DNA from: Nocardia sp. NBC_01503
GTDB lineage: Bacteria > Actinomycetota > Actinomycetes > Mycobacteriales > Mycobacteriaceae
Length of the DNA stretch: 64,000 nt
Assembly: GCF_036327755.1 (NCBI RefSeq)
Contig: NZ_CP109596.1
Span: forward strand, 6,572,001-6,636,000
Direction of reading: 5' to 3'
Shown here: positions 49,139-58,538 of the stretch, one piece after another
Layout of the letters: each line of letters starts with the position of its first letter
How positions within the stretch are numbered: the stretch's first letter is position 1
Program-made: the position numbers and the translations under genes
The notes under the pieces: generated by a model
What the model was told of the DNA's origin: nothing
Seen by the model: the letters and a program-made list of their open reading frames with translations, nothing else
Database searches by the model: none

Positions 49139-50464
49139 CTACGCGCGTACAGCGACCTTCCGGAGCTCGGCGAGCACGGCCGCTGTATCCAGTACGCCGA
49201 ACCCGTAGTCGTAATCGAAGGGGGTCGATCCGCGCCGGATCGCGGTGCGGCGCAGGATATCCCGCAGTTGCGCCGGAGAGACCACGGTGGCGGGCCACTG
49301 CGAGCGGATTGCCGCCACCACTCCGGCGGCGACCGGTGTCGCCGCCGAGGTTCCGGTATCGGGCGTGCCCGCGCCGAACGCCGTCGACCCGAGGAAATGG
49401 GTGTAGGTGCAGACATCGGGCTTGCGATCGGTGAGCCGTCCCGGGCCCTGTGAGGAGTAGCCGACCCGGGTATTCGTGGTGTCGACACCGCCGATGGTCA
49501 GCACGCCGCCGAGTGAATTCGCGCCGCCGATCGGCCGATCCTGGTACGCGCACCGGCTATCCGGGCAATCGCGTCCGCAGTTGCCCGCCGCGAACAGGAT
49601 GTCGGCCCCGGCGGCCTCCAGCGATCCGACGATGACATTGAACGGATGCGACGGATTGTCGGAGTAATTGCCCGGATTGCCGACCGGGAAGTCCCACTGC
49701 GGCGAGAACGAACCCCAACTGTTGCTGACCACCAGCGCACGCGAGGCCGCGGGCTGATCGGTGAGCACCGTGCGCAACTGCGCGTACCCCGCGAGCGCAT
49801 CCGAGAGCAACCCGTCCATCGTGGAGCCACCCCGCCGAGTACTGCGCAGTACCGCGAAGTCCAACAGCGTCGCCTGCGGTGCGGCGATCAGCGCGTCGAA
49901 GGCGCACATACTGCCGTGATCGACGGGGAACTGTCCGGGCTTTCCGGTGACACCCGCCGGATTCCAGCCGCGCTGCGCATCGATGGTGATCGAGCCGCCG
50001 CGCACCTTCTCCACCAGCGCCGCATTGATCCCGGTGTCCACGATGGCGAGCGCGACGGACTTACCGGTGAGCCCGGCCGCGGCGAATTCGGTTGTGTGCA
50101 GCAGGTTTCCGACATCGTTCCAGTTCCCGACCGGGCCGGTGTCGCCGCAGGTGAGTACGCCCTCGATAATCGGATCGGCGAAGACGCCGGTGATCGGCGC
50201 GGACTCGGTCAGCCGCGGGACGGCGGTGGTGAGGTCCGCGTCGGCGATCTCACCGCGCACCAGGACCGTGGCATGCTCGGGTGCCAGCGAGTACGGCTCG
50301 GGGCTGCCGTGGCGATATCCCGGAACCGCGACCGGAGCATAGGAGTGGTCGATGGCCACATCGGACTGTGCGCCGAGTACCTCGGCGGCGGTGATATGGA
50401 TAGCGGGATCAGCCACCGCGGCAACCACATCGACTGTCGGACGAACCTGAATCAGCACGCGCAT
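49139..50464 (-). CDS. Subtilisin-like (S8) serine peptidase
   Basis: About 441 residues. The catalytic triad is Asp in VALAIVDTGIN, His in PVDHGSMCAFDALI, and Ser in GTSAATPVAAGV; the oxyanion Asn is in ILFAAGNCGRDC. The first about 120 residues look like a prodomain. No signal peptide is present, so the enzyme is probably intracellular or exported by another route. Cysteines near the oxyanion site (CGRDCPDSRC) may form disulfides or bind metal. The start is ATG 50464 or 50473, without a ribosome site. Confidence 0.85.
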   Translation of the reverse strand: MRVLIQVRPTVDVVAAVADPAIHITAAEVLGAQSDVAIDHSYAPVAVPGYRHGSPEPYSLAPEHATVLVRGEIADADLTTAVPRLTESAPITGVFADPIIEGVLTCGDTGPVGNWNDVGNLLHTTEFAAAGLTGKSVALAIVDTGINAALVEKVRGGSITIDAQRGWNPAGVTGKPGQFPVDHGSMCAFDALIAAPQATLLDFAVLRSTRRGGSTMDGLLSDALAGYAQLRTVLTDQPAASRALVVSNSWGSFSPQWDFPVGNPGNYSDNPSHPFNVIVGSLEAAGADILFAAGNCGRDCPDSRCAYQDRPIGGANSLGGVLTIGGVDTTNTRVGYSSQGPGRLTDRKPDVCTYTHFLGSTAFGAGTPDTGTSAATPVAAGVVAAIRSQWPATVVSPAQLRDILRRTAIRRGSTPFDYDYGFGVLDTAAVLAELRKVAVRA

Positions 50465-50558
50465 GATCACCATCGTGCCGGTATCGCGCCGAAACTTCTC
50501 ACAGAACCCTCAGCACGCACCACGAAATCTACCGATTGGTTCTAACTATCCTGATCGG

Positions 50559-51788
50559 ATGAGCCCAGGTGCGATATCCATGGTGACGATCGACCCGAAG
50601 CTGGAGAGCGTGACGACCGCGGGGCCGGAGGATGACCCCGCCGAGGCCGGGGTCGACCCGCGCGCGGTCGAAGCGGTCTGGGAATCAGTGCGCGACTGGT
50701 ATCGCCTGGGTACCACGCCCGCGATCCAGATCTGTCTGCGCCGGGACGGCAAGATCCTGTTGAACCGGGCGATCGGCCACGGCTGGGGCAATGGCCCCAC
50801 CGACGCACCCGATACGCCCAAACGCCTGATCACCCCGGATATGCCTTTCTGCGGCTTCTCCACCGCCAAGGGCGTCGCGGCGGCGCTCATGGTCATGCTC
50901 GCCGAACAGGGCGCGTTCGCGCTGAATGATCCGGTGAGCCAATACATTCCGGAGTTCGCCGCCATGGGTAAGGAACGGATCACGATCGGCGATGTGCTCT
51001 CGCATTCGGCGGGCGTCCCGTTCATCACTCCGCCGTACCGTGGCACGGATCTGGTGCTGGACGAGGAGTTGGCCGTACGCGGTCTGGCCGATCTGAAACC
51101 CAGCTGGCGACCCGGACGTTTCCGCGTCTACCACGCCCTCACCAGTGGATTGATCCAACGACTGCTGGTGCGGCGCGCCACGGGCAAGCCCATGCGCGAC
51201 CATCTGCGCGAACAGGTCCTGGACCCACTCGGCTTCCGCTGGACCAACTTCGGCGTCGCCTCCGCGGATGTCGATCAGGTCGTCCCGAGCGTGAAGGTCG
51301 GCCCCGGCCCCTCCCGAGTCTGGCGACATCTGGCGGGCCGTGCCCTGGGCGGCGGCCTCTCCGGTCCCACCTCCGAATCCGACACCCGAGCCTTCCTCAC
51401 CGCCGAACTCCCCTCGGGCAATCTCGTCACCACCGCGTACGAACTCTCCAGGTTCTACGAGATCCTCACGCGCGGAGGCGAATTGGACGGCGTCCGGATC
51501 ATGCGTCCCGACACCCTGCGCATGGCCACCGCCCCCGCAACCCGCATCCCCGGCGCGGCCGGACGGGTCTCGGTGGCCGGCTACGAACTCGGCGCATCCC
51601 GTTCCAAATTCGGCCGCCACACCGAAACCCATTTCGGCCGAAGCGGTTTGACCACCCAGTACGGCTGGTCCGATCAAGCCCGCGGCCTCTCCGGCGCAAT
51701 CCTCACCAGCGGCAAGGCGGTAGCCGATACCTCCCGCCCCTGGAAACTCGTCGCCCAGATCTCCGCGGCGATACCCCGCCACGGCTGA
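50559..51788 (+). CDS. Beta-lactamase-family serine hydrolase (EstB-like)
   Basis: About 409 residues of the class C beta-lactamase/esterase fold. The nucleophile motif SxxK is in CGFSTAKGVAAA and the catalytic tyrosine in FRVYHALTSGLIQRL. HSAGVPF is the following family block and FGRSGLTTQYGW stands near the KTG position. There is no signal peptide, so it is more likely an esterase than a secreted beta-lactamase. ATG at 50559 or 50580 may start. Confidence 0.8.
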   Translation: MSPGAISMVTIDPKLESVTTAGPEDDPAEAGVDPRAVEAVWESVRDWYRLGTTPAIQICLRRDGKILLNRAIGHGWGNGPTDAPDTPKRLITPDMPFCGFSTAKGVAAALMVMLAEQGAFALNDPVSQYIPEFAAMGKERITIGDVLSHSAGVPFITPPYRGTDLVLDEELAVRGLADLKPSWRPGRFRVYHALTSGLIQRLLVRRATGKPMRDHLREQVLDPLGFRWTNFGVASADVDQVVPSVKVGPGPSRVWRHLAGRALGGGLSGPTSESDTRAFLTAELPSGNLVTTAYELSRFYEILTRGGELDGVRIMRPDTLRMATAPATRIPGAAGRVSVAGYELGASRSKFGRHTETHFGRSGLTTQYGWSDQARGLSGAILTSGKAVADTSRPWKLVAQISAAIPRHG

Positions 51789-51808
51789 ACGGCGGCACGA
51801 ACAAGACG

Positions 51809-51838
51809 GCCGCCCGCGTGACTCCACGCGGGCGGCCT
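51809..51838. terminator. Bidirectional stem-loop terminator
   Basis: A perfect 13-bp stem (51809-51821 with 51826-51838) and 4-base loop between the convergent hydrolase and VOC genes. Confidence 0.75.
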
Positions 51839-51850
51839 CGACTCTCCGAT

Positions 51851-52207
51851 TCAGCTATCCTGCAGCACACCAAGCACATTGCCGTCGGGATCGGTCACGG
51901 TCGCCACGCGCCGCCCGCCGCCGACCTCGCGCACGGGCTCGTTCACGACCCCGCCGGCCGCGGTCACCTCGGCCAGTTTGGCCTCGATATCGGGGACCTC
52001 CCAGTAGGCCACCGGTCCGGTCATACCCTGTCCGGCACCGCCCGGTACCAGGCCGATGTGCTGGCCCTGCACCTCGTATCCGACGTAGTACGGCGAATCC
52101 GCGGAGGGTTCGACGCCGAGCAGCGCCGTGTACACCGTCTTGGCCTTCTCGAGATCGGTGACGGGATGCAGTACGGTCTTGATTCCCCTGGTCGTCGAGC
52201 CGCTCAT
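51851..52207 (-). CDS. VOC (glyoxalase/bleomycin-resistance) family protein
   Basis: A 118-residue vicinal-oxygen-chelate protein with two beta-alpha-beta modules: IKTVLHPVTDLEKAKTVYTALLGVEP and VAYWEVPDIEAKLAEVTAAGGVV...ATVTDPDGNVLGVLQ. Metal ligands may be His14 and a late Glu, but the full set is not certain. ATG at 52207 follows AGGAG. Members may be lyases, dioxygenases or drug-binding proteins; which is not clear here. Confidence 0.85.
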   Translation of the reverse strand: MSGSTTRGIKTVLHPVTDLEKAKTVYTALLGVEPSADSPYYVGYEVQGQHIGLVPGGAGQGMTGPVAYWEVPDIEAKLAEVTAAGGVVNEPVREVGGGRRVATVTDPDGNVLGVLQDS

Positions 52208-52286
52208 GTTCACTCCTGAAGTCGATGTTTTCGCCTACAAGATGAGGCTAGTTTCGCCCCCGCAACCAAAGCTTCTCGATTCCTGA

Positions 52287-52640
52287 TCAGTCTCGGCGAG
52301 ACTCCAATTGCTTGCGCGCCTCGGCGAACCACTCCTGCGTGCCGACCAGACCGGCCTGAATATCCTTGCGCGCACCATTGAATCCGTAGAGGTTCCCGGC
52401 GAACACGGTGAGCACGGACCCCTCCTGCTCACCGAGCTCCTCCAGCATCTCGGCATCATCGAGCAGATACGCGACCCCGGCGATCTCCCCGCTCGACCAC
52501 ACCTCGCGATACTCGTCCCAGCTCTCCTTGCGCACCGCGACGGCGCGGTCGACCAGCTCCCGCTGCAGCGCTTTGCGATCCGCCGCGCTGGGCTGGCGAG
52601 ATTTGAGGTGATCCCAGCTGACCGGTTCTGCGTCAGACAC
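52287..52640 (-). CDS. Hypothetical protein coupled to the TetR gene
   Basis: A 117-residue acidic helical protein (WDHLKSRQPSAADRKALQRELVDRAVAVRKESWDEYREVW at its core, then LLDDAEMLEELGEQEGSVL). No family recognised. The GTG at 52640 overlaps the TetR stop (52633-52635), so it is co-translated with TetR and the amidohydrolase as the third gene of the operon. GGAG lies upstream. Confidence 0.6.
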   Translation of the reverse strand: MSDAEPVSWDHLKSRQPSAADRKALQRELVDRAVAVRKESWDEYREVWSSGEIAGVAYLLDDAEMLEELGEQEGSVLTVFAGNLYGFNGARKDIQAGLVGTQEWFAEARKQLESRRD

Positions 52641-53277
52641 GTCCGGACTCCGTCCCTGTGGGTTGACTGTCCCTACCGAAAAACTCCTGCGCAATGTATC
52701 GCGCCGCGGAGATGCGGGAGTCCTCCAACTCGGGGCGCGGATAGGTGGATCGGAAGATCGCCTCACCGTCGAACATGTGAATCAGCGAGGTGGCGAGCAG
52801 TTTCGCGGTCTCGGGGGTGACGGCGGGGCAGAGCGCGGCCACCGCCATCTCCTCGACCTCATCGAGCAGTCCGCGCGCCACCGGCGCGAGCCGGTCGCGC
52901 AACTCCGGTTCGGTGCGCGCGGCCACCAGCAGTTCGAACCAGACCGTATTGGTCTGATCGCGGACCTGGGTGCGCACCCGGAGCATGATGTCGGCCAAAT
53001 CGATTGGCCGATCACTGTTCTCGGGTCGGCGCAGCACCTGTACCGCGCGGATATGCCGATGCCGGACCTCATCGGCGGCGGCCACCACGAGATCGGTCCG
53101 GGAATCGAAGTGCCGGAAGATCGCACCCTTGGAGATGCCCGCGCGGCGGCTGATCTCACCCAGCGACGCATTGTGATAACCCACCTCGGCAATCGCCTCG
53201 ATGGTGGCATCGACGAGGGCGGACCGGGTGGCGGCGCTGCGCTCGGCCTGGGTGCGCCTCGGTGCGACCGCCGTCAT
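52633..53277 (-). CDS. TetR family transcriptional regulator
   Basis: A 214-residue regulator. The helix-turn-helix is ALVDATIEAIAEVGYHNASLGEISRRAGISKGAIFRHFDSRTDLV, about residues 20-64. The ligand domain is helical (TNTVWFELLVAARTEPELRDRLAPV). Its start overlaps the amidohydrolase stop by 4 bases, and its stop overlaps the next gene, so it sits inside the operon it likely controls. Confidence 0.9.
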   Translation of the reverse strand: MTAVAPRRTQAERSAATRSALVDATIEAIAEVGYHNASLGEISRRAGISKGAIFRHFDSRTDLVVAAADEVRHRHIRAVQVLRRPENSDRPIDLADIMLRVRTQVRDQTNTVWFELLVAARTEPELRDRLAPVARGLLDEVEEMAVAALCPAVTPETAKLLATSLIHMFDGEAIFRSTYPRPELEDSRISAARYIAQEFFGRDSQPTGTESGRV

Positions 53278-55016
53278 CGGCCTCGGGCCCGCAGGAATCG
53301 TCCGATTCGCCGGGTGCCCAGGGCGGGAGCGGGGACGCCGTCACCGAAGACGAATTCGCCGCCTACGAAGACGGCCGCGACCGCGCCGTCATTACGATTG
53401 ACCATACGAGAGAGATTGTCATACTCGGGCACGGCCGCCTCGGCGTAGGCGTCCAAAGCGTCATCGAGGTGTTCGGGATCGATGATCACCAGATCGGCCC
53501 GATCGCCCTCGCGCAGCCGCCCGGCGTCGATGCCGTACCAGTCCGCGATCTCACCGGTCATGCGGTGCACGGCGCGATCGAGTGACATGAACGGCCGCCC
53601 GGCCTCTTCGGCGCGATGCACCCGGCGCAGGAATCGCAGCCCGAAGTTGTAGAAGGCCATATTGCGCAGATGCGCGCCGGCATCGGAGAAGCCCAGTTGC
53701 ACACCGGGATCAGCGCTCAACTTGTCCAGGAATTGCGGCCGGTGATTGGAGATGGTGGTGCGCCAGCGCAGTTTGGTGCCGTGCGCGACCACCAGATCCA
53801 GGAAAGCATCGACCGGATGTACGCCACCGCGCTCCTCACCCACCCGGCCGAAGGTCTTACCGATGACACTGTCGTCCGGGCAGTCGACGATCTCGGCATC
53901 GAAGAAATCGCGATGCCAGACGCGCATGCCGAACTTCGCGTCGTACTCCTTGCGGAACCTGCGGCGATAGGACTCGTCCTGCAGCAGGGTATTTCGCTGC
54001 ACCTGATCGGCCAGGTGCAGTGCGGCCGCGCCGGAGCCGAACTCCTCGAAGATGACCAGGTCGATACCGTCGGCGTACACCTCGAACGGAACGGGCAGAT
54101 GCTGCCAGCGGAAATCCCCGCCGAGCGCGTTCACCACCCGGGCGAGCGGGCCCATGATGTAGACCAGGAACGGATTGGCCTTGAGATCCGCGGCCGAGAG
54201 CAGGGTGGTCTTGAGCCGACGCCGGAACAGTCCGACACTGCTGAAGGTCATGGCGGCGATACTGCGTGGGGAGGTCACGTCCGGTCCGGCCTGCAGCACG
54301 CGATCGCGTTGCCGCAGAATCGCATTGAGGCGGCGGCGTTCGCGGGCCTTGGCATAGGTCGAGGGCAGGGTGCGTGACCGGCACACATCACCGTCGAGCT
54401 TGTCGAACAGCAACTGCTGTGCCGACATACCGACGAAGCCCGCGTCCAGGGCCTCGTGCAGCGCCGCCTCCATGGCGGATTGTTCGGCGGCGGTGGGGCG
54501 GACCTGTTTCCGGGTGGCGCGATCCAAACCCATCAGCGCGGTGCGGACATCCGAATGTCCCAGCATCGCAGCGATATTGGGGCCGAGTGGCAGCCGCTCC
54601 AGGGAGGTGACGTACTCGTGCGCCGAGCTCCACCGCTGGTCCTGGACGGCCTCGATCACATGCTTGCGGGGAATCGCCTCGACGCGACCGAACAGGTCAC
54701 CGGCATCGGTCGGCGTCACGTGCACGGTGGAGAGCGAGCATGAACCCAGCAGCACGGTGGTGATTCCGTGCCGGACGGATTCGGTCAGCGCGGGCGCTTT
54801 CAGCACTTCGACGTCGTAGTGGGTATGGATGTCGACCATGCCCGGCGTCACCCACTTGCCGGTGGCATCGATGACATTCGGGCAGTCCGATTCGTCGAGC
54901 GGGTCCGCCGAGACGCTCACGACGCGATCGCCGCGAAGACCGAGATGACGGATAGCGGAGGGCGCGCCGGTGCCGTCGAACCAGCGGCCGCCTTTGATGA
55001 TCGTGTCGTAGCTCAC
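53274..55016 (-). CDS. Amidohydrolase family protein (D-aminoacylase-like)
   Basis: A 580-residue metal-dependent hydrolase of the N-acyl-D-amino acid deacylase branch. The metal site starts with VDIHTHYD; LGHSDVR and ISNHRPQF supply further histidines, and SDAGAHLRNM gives the late aspartate. VTPGMVDIHTH is the usual composite-domain junction, and GDRADLVIIDPEHL ends the barrel. ATG at 55016 has no obvious lead gene. It is the first gene of a three-gene operon with TetR. Substrate unknown; related entries are often annotated only as amidohydrolase. Confidence 0.85.
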   Translation of the reverse strand: MSYDTIIKGGRWFDGTGAPSAIRHLGLRGDRVVSVSADPLDESDCPNVIDATGKWVTPGMVDIHTHYDVEVLKAPALTESVRHGITTVLLGSCSLSTVHVTPTDAGDLFGRVEAIPRKHVIEAVQDQRWSSAHEYVTSLERLPLGPNIAAMLGHSDVRTALMGLDRATRKQVRPTAAEQSAMEAALHEALDAGFVGMSAQQLLFDKLDGDVCRSRTLPSTYAKARERRRLNAILRQRDRVLQAGPDVTSPRSIAAMTFSSVGLFRRRLKTTLLSAADLKANPFLVYIMGPLARVVNALGGDFRWQHLPVPFEVYADGIDLVIFEEFGSGAAALHLADQVQRNTLLQDESYRRRFRKEYDAKFGMRVWHRDFFDAEIVDCPDDSVIGKTFGRVGEERGGVHPVDAFLDLVVAHGTKLRWRTTISNHRPQFLDKLSADPGVQLGFSDAGAHLRNMAFYNFGLRFLRRVHRAEEAGRPFMSLDRAVHRMTGEIADWYGIDAGRLREGDRADLVIIDPEHLDDALDAYAEAAVPEYDNLSRMVNRNDGAVAAVFVGGEFVFGDGVPAPALGTRRIGRFLRARGR

Positions 55017-55163
55017 CAGAAGATTGCAACCGATCGGTCACTAAGAGTCAATGGGCACTTGCACGAAGTGTTTGTCCGCTTTTCGTCGGCGGCGCGCCGA
55101 CGTGATCGCATCGTCACCGCATGGAATGCCTCCTGTACTGCATGTTCCTGTCATTCTGTGGTG

Positions 55164-56156
55164 ATGAAGCTCAGTGTTGAGCAGCCCGGCGGATCCTTCT
55201 ACGACGCGGGCCACGCACCGGCCGAGGTGGCCGCCGATGCGATCTCGCCCGCGGCGGTGGTGGTCAATACCGAGCCGCAGCCCGCACCAGCGCCACCACC
55301 CGAGGCTCCCGCCCCTCCCGTGCCGCCGCTGCCCGACCTCACCATCTCCCTGGCGCGTCTCTACGACACCGCAAGCGGCCGTGAGGAATTCCGTCTGCTG
55401 CACCGCATCGGTTATGTGGACGACGCACCCGGCATAGGCGTCGGCACCATCCAGGTCCCCGCAGACCTCGAACACTGGACCACCGACCTCACCTCGGTGC
55501 CGTCCTTCCTCACCTGGCTGGTTCCCAAGACCGGCGCGCACCTGCCCGCGGCGATCCTGCACGACGGCCTGGTCCTGAACAAGGACGAACCCGCCAGCTA
55601 CATCGCCGAACGGGTGATCCACCGCGACGAAGCCGACCGCATATTCCGTGACGCCATGGCCAAGACCGGCACCGGTCTCATTCGCCGCTGGCTGGTGTGG
55701 TCCGCCGTCACGGTCGCCACCATGCATGAGGCTAGGCAGGTCGACTGGACCTCAATCCAGAAGTGGCACTACCGAATCGCACTCTGGGGCACCCTGGGAC
55801 TGATCGTCGTACTCGGTATCTGGGGAACCCTCGACCTCTTCGACACCCCTGGAGTTCCGAGCCTGCCATGGATGGGGGACCGGCCCCTGACCGCGCTGGT
55901 CGGCGGCCTCTCGGGTGCCCTCGTCATCCCCCTGCTACTCGGCCTCACCTGGGGCAAGTTCCGGATCGCCGGATGGATTGTCGGCCCGCTGATCGCCGTC
56001 ATCATCCCGGCGGTGCTGCCGATCGTCCTGGTCGGCTGGCTGTATGTCGGAGTCGAGAAACTGCATTCCTGGCACCCGTGGCTGGCCGAGGCACTTGCCA
56101 TCGTCGGCGTGGTCGCCGCATTCGGCGTCTTCATCGCGTCCTGGTGGTTCGCTTGA
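55164..56156 (+). CDS. DUF1353 membrane protein
   Basis: About 330 residues. After a Pro/Ala-rich N-terminal region (about 33-56) comes a DUF1353 domain: EHWTTDLTSVPSFLTWLVPKTGAHLPAAILHDGLVLNKD and IHRDEADRIFRDAM. Then four hydrophobic helices follow from about residue 200 (WGTLGLIVVLGIWGTLDLF, ALVGGLSGALVIPLLLGL, IAGWIVGPLIAVIIPAVLPIVLVGWLYVG, ALAIVGVVAAFGVFIASWWF). DUF1353 is best known from phage genes; here it is fused to a membrane tail. Function unknown. Confidence 0.8.
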   Translation: MKLSVEQPGGSFYDAGHAPAEVAADAISPAAVVVNTEPQPAPAPPPEAPAPPVPPLPDLTISLARLYDTASGREEFRLLHRIGYVDDAPGIGVGTIQVPADLEHWTTDLTSVPSFLTWLVPKTGAHLPAAILHDGLVLNKDEPASYIAERVIHRDEADRIFRDAMAKTGTGLIRRWLVWSAVTVATMHEARQVDWTSIQKWHYRIALWGTLGLIVVLGIWGTLDLFDTPGVPSLPWMGDRPLTALVGGLSGALVIPLLLGLTWGKFRIAGWIVGPLIAVIIPAVLPIVLVGWLYVGVEKLHSWHPWLAEALAIVGVVAAFGVFIASWWFA

Positions 56157-56168
56157 CCCGCCCGAACG

Positions 56169-56206
56169 AGCGGTCGGTGCGGCTTCGAGGAGCCGCACCG
56201 ACCGCT
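56169..56206. terminator. Bidirectional stem-loop terminator
   Basis: A perfect 16-bp stem (56169-56184 with 56191-56206), 6-base loop, followed by GTATTTCG, between convergent genes. Confidence 0.85.
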
Positions 56207-56242
56207 GTATTTCGAGGTCCGCGTGCGCGGTTCGGTTGAGCG

Positions 56243-57091
56243 TCAGGGCTTCTGGGCGCAGTTGGCGGGCGGGACGAGCCCCTGGTTGGCCACGTTGTCG
56301 CCGAGCAGGACGGTGATCTTCGCCTCGACGGGCGCCTGACCATTGGCCGCGATCTTCACGGTGAAGGATTCGGTCTTCTCCTGGGCGGTCGCGGTGCACA
56401 GTGCGGTCCAGGCGATCTTCAGTCCGTTGTCGATGATCGAGAACCCGGCGTAGCCCTTCTTGGGTTCGGCGCTGGTGACCTGAACGATCTTGGGGGACAC
56501 CCCGGCCGGTGCGTCGACCAGATCGGTGATGGGGGTCTCGGCCCGGCCGAAGGTATTCACCGAGGCCCGGTCCTGCTTGGCGGTCATCTTCGCGGCCTGA
56601 CCGGTACCGGCGGTCGTGGTGGTGAGGGTATTGGACGCCGCCGTTGTGTCGAACGCGCCGTTCGGTGCGAAGCCCTTCACGACGGCCTGGCTGGAGATGG
56701 CGGTATTCGCGGGAGTCTGGCCGTTGACCATGACGGTGAGGGTGGCCGATCCGGCATTGGCCTTGGTGACCTCGCCCAGGTTGAACACGACCTTGTCCGC
56801 ACCCTGCCGAGTGCCGCCGCTCTGGTAGACCGTACCGCTCGGAATGGTCACCTCGGCAACGACATTGGTGAACGAGTCGTTTCCGATGGTGCTCACATTG
56901 AGCGTGCAGGCGACCTCGTCACCGGGGAAGAGGTTGCCGGGGGTCTGCACATCGCGGCATTCGAACTTGGTTGTCGGACCCGCCACGGCGTACGCCGGAG
57001 CCGTGCCGAGCTGGATCGCACCGGCGGCGAGTGCGAACGCCGAAGCGACCATTACGGCACGTTTCAGCGCGGGCTTGGGGGCAGTGGTCAT
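56243..57091 (-). CDS. Secreted Ig-like/DUF11-type protein
   Basis: A 282-residue exported protein. The signal peptide is about residues 1-35 (KRAVMVASAFALAAGAIQLG, cleavage near APAYA). The mature part is beta-rich, with a cysteine pair (FECRDVQ...VACTLNV) and later CTATAQ/NCAQKP, suggesting two disulfides. VTIPSGTVYQSGG and FNLGEVTKANAGSATLTVMVNG resemble DUF11 conserved-repeat domains of surface proteins. Function unknown. Confidence 0.7.
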   Translation of the reverse strand: MTTAPKPALKRAVMVASAFALAAGAIQLGTAPAYAVAGPTTKFECRDVQTPGNLFPGDEVACTLNVSTIGNDSFTNVVAEVTIPSGTVYQSGGTRQGADKVVFNLGEVTKANAGSATLTVMVNGQTPANTAISSQAVVKGFAPNGAFDTTAASNTLTTTTAGTGQAAKMTAKQDRASVNTFGRAETPITDLVDAPAGVSPKIVQVTSAEPKKGYAGFSIIDNGLKIAWTALCTATAQEKTESFTVKIAANGQAPVEAKITVLLGDNVANQGLVPPANCAQKP

Positions 57092-57425
57092 GATCTTCTC
57101 TCACGTTTCTGCTGGGTGGTTTTCGGATCTGGACCCATCGTCGGCCGCGTGACTCTGCATCGACCAACGAAGCACTAACGGTGCGAAGTGGGACGGATGT
57201 ACAGGGGTGCACAGTTTTTGGGGAGATACGTAGCAGTTGCGTTGCGTTGGGTGCGACCAAACGAAACGTATTCAAAATCAAGGTTGAGCGGGGGAATCGT
57301 CGAGGCTGACCGCCGATAACGTTCACTTATCGGGGGTCAGCACGGCGGCGGATCGTTTGGGGCGCAAAACGATTCGTTTCGTGTTGTTCCGTTGGAAATG
57401 ACGAAACCAACGCTACGATTTGACG
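57092..57425. other. 334-base intergenic interval with ACGAAAC motifs
   Basis: No gene seen. ACGAAAC occurs at 57261-57267 and 57401-57407 on the plus strand and as GTTTCGT at 57376-57382. The last overlaps the palindrome AAACGA-T-TCGTTT (57367-57379). Divergent promoters of the flanking genes must lie here. Confidence 0.45.
57367..57379. promoter_or_regulatory. Palindrome AAACGATTCGTTT before the coiled-coil gene
   Basis: Perfect 6-1-6 symmetry, 47 bases upstream of the coiled-coil protein start, within a cluster of ACGAAAC motifs. Candidate operator. Confidence 0.4.
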
Positions 57426-58538
57426 ATGTCGAGCGTTTGCAACTACCCGGGATGCACCAAACCGATTACTCGAGGCGGGGGACCGGGCAGGCCGTCGGAA
57501 TACTGTGGGCATCCGGATCACACGCGCTGGAGGGCGTGGCGGGAACGGCAGCGACGGCTACAGGAGGAGGTCGAGACACCGGCCACGAACGTCACTGTGA
57601 CGCAACAGGGCCCGGTGACCGTGGCTCGAATGCGCGCCGATGAGTTGCTGATTCAGTTTCGAGCGCTCGCCGATCAACTGGGGAACACCCTCGCGGGCGC
57701 GGTGGCCGAATTGTCCACGCTGGCAGATCCTTCCGTCGCCGAAGCCCAGGTGCAGGCCGTACAGGCCGATGCGGCACGGCGGATCGCCGAGGCCGAGATG
57801 GCGGCCGTGGCGGCGGAGCGGGCCCGCCGGGAGGCCGAAGAGTCCAGGGAGGCCGCCGAATCCGCGGCCGAGGATGCCGCGGCCGCGGCCGAGCAGGCCG
57901 AGGCGCGGATCGCCGAGGCCGCGAGTTCTCGCGATGACGCCCTGCGTGAGGTGGAGCGAATCACCAAGCAGGCCGCCGATGATGTCTTCGCCGCCCGCAC
58001 CGAAGCCGAGGCGGAGATTCGCACGATCCGGCGCGAGGCCCAGGAGGATGTGGAGCGGGCGAGGCAGCAGGCCACCGAGGAGATCGAGCTCGCGCGCTCC
58101 AAGACCGTCGCCGAGGTGGAGCAGGTACGGCGGGACAGCGCACAGCGGGTGACCGCCGCCGCGGCCGAGCGGGATCTGGCGGTGCAGCGGGCCGCCGATG
58201 CCGAACGCGCCATCGAACGCGCGGAACAGGCTGTTGCCGAACGCAATCAGGCGGTCGCAGATACGCGAGACGAACTGGGACGGGTCCGCACGGATTTGGA
58301 GCGCTCCCGCACCGAGGCCGCGACCGCCCGGCAAACCGCAGCGGCCGATCTGTCCGCACTGCGCACGGAGGCCGCTGCCACTCTGGACCACGCCCGCAAG
58401 GAGGCTGCTGCCCGAATCGCCGCGCTCGATGATGCCCGGCAGCAGATCCTCGCGCGTGCCGAGCGTGCCGAGCAGCAACTGGATGCCCTTGTGGCCGCAC
58501 GCCGTTCGGTGGCCGGAAAAAGCACAGTTGGCGAATGA
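57426..58538 (+). CDS. Long coiled-coil protein with N-terminal Cys/His motif
   Basis: About 370 residues. The N-terminus CNYPGCTKPI...PSEYCGHPDH (Cys5, Cys9, then Cys and His ligands) looks like a small zinc knuckle followed by a basic helix (TRWRAWRERQRRL). From about residue 85 to 365 it is almost continuous Ala/Glu/Arg heptad coiled coil, like KfrA/SMC-type arms. ATG at 57426. It could be a DNA-binding, filament-forming or plasmid/chromosome-segregation-related protein. No partner gene is adjacent. Confidence 0.75.
   Translation: MSSVCNYPGCTKPITRGGGPGRPSEYCGHPDHTRWRAWRERQRRLQEEVETPATNVTVTQQGPVTVARMRADELLIQFRALADQLGNTLAGAVAELSTLADPSVAEAQVQAVQADAARRIAEAEMAAVAAERARREAEESREAAESAAEDAAAAAEQAEARIAEAASSRDDALREVERITKQAADDVFAARTEAEAEIRTIRREAQEDVERARQQATEEIELARSKTVAEVEQVRRDSAQRVTAAAAERDLAVQRAADAERAIERAEQAVAERNQAVADTRDELGRVRTDLERSRTEAATARQTAAADLSALRTEAAATLDHARKEAAARIAALDDARQQILARAERAEQQLDALVAARRSVAGKSTVGE

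Noticed and set aside
50559..51788. Beta-lactamase conferring antibiotic resistance
   Set aside because: The class C-like motifs are there, but no signal peptide and the EstB-like layout make an intracellular esterase more likely.
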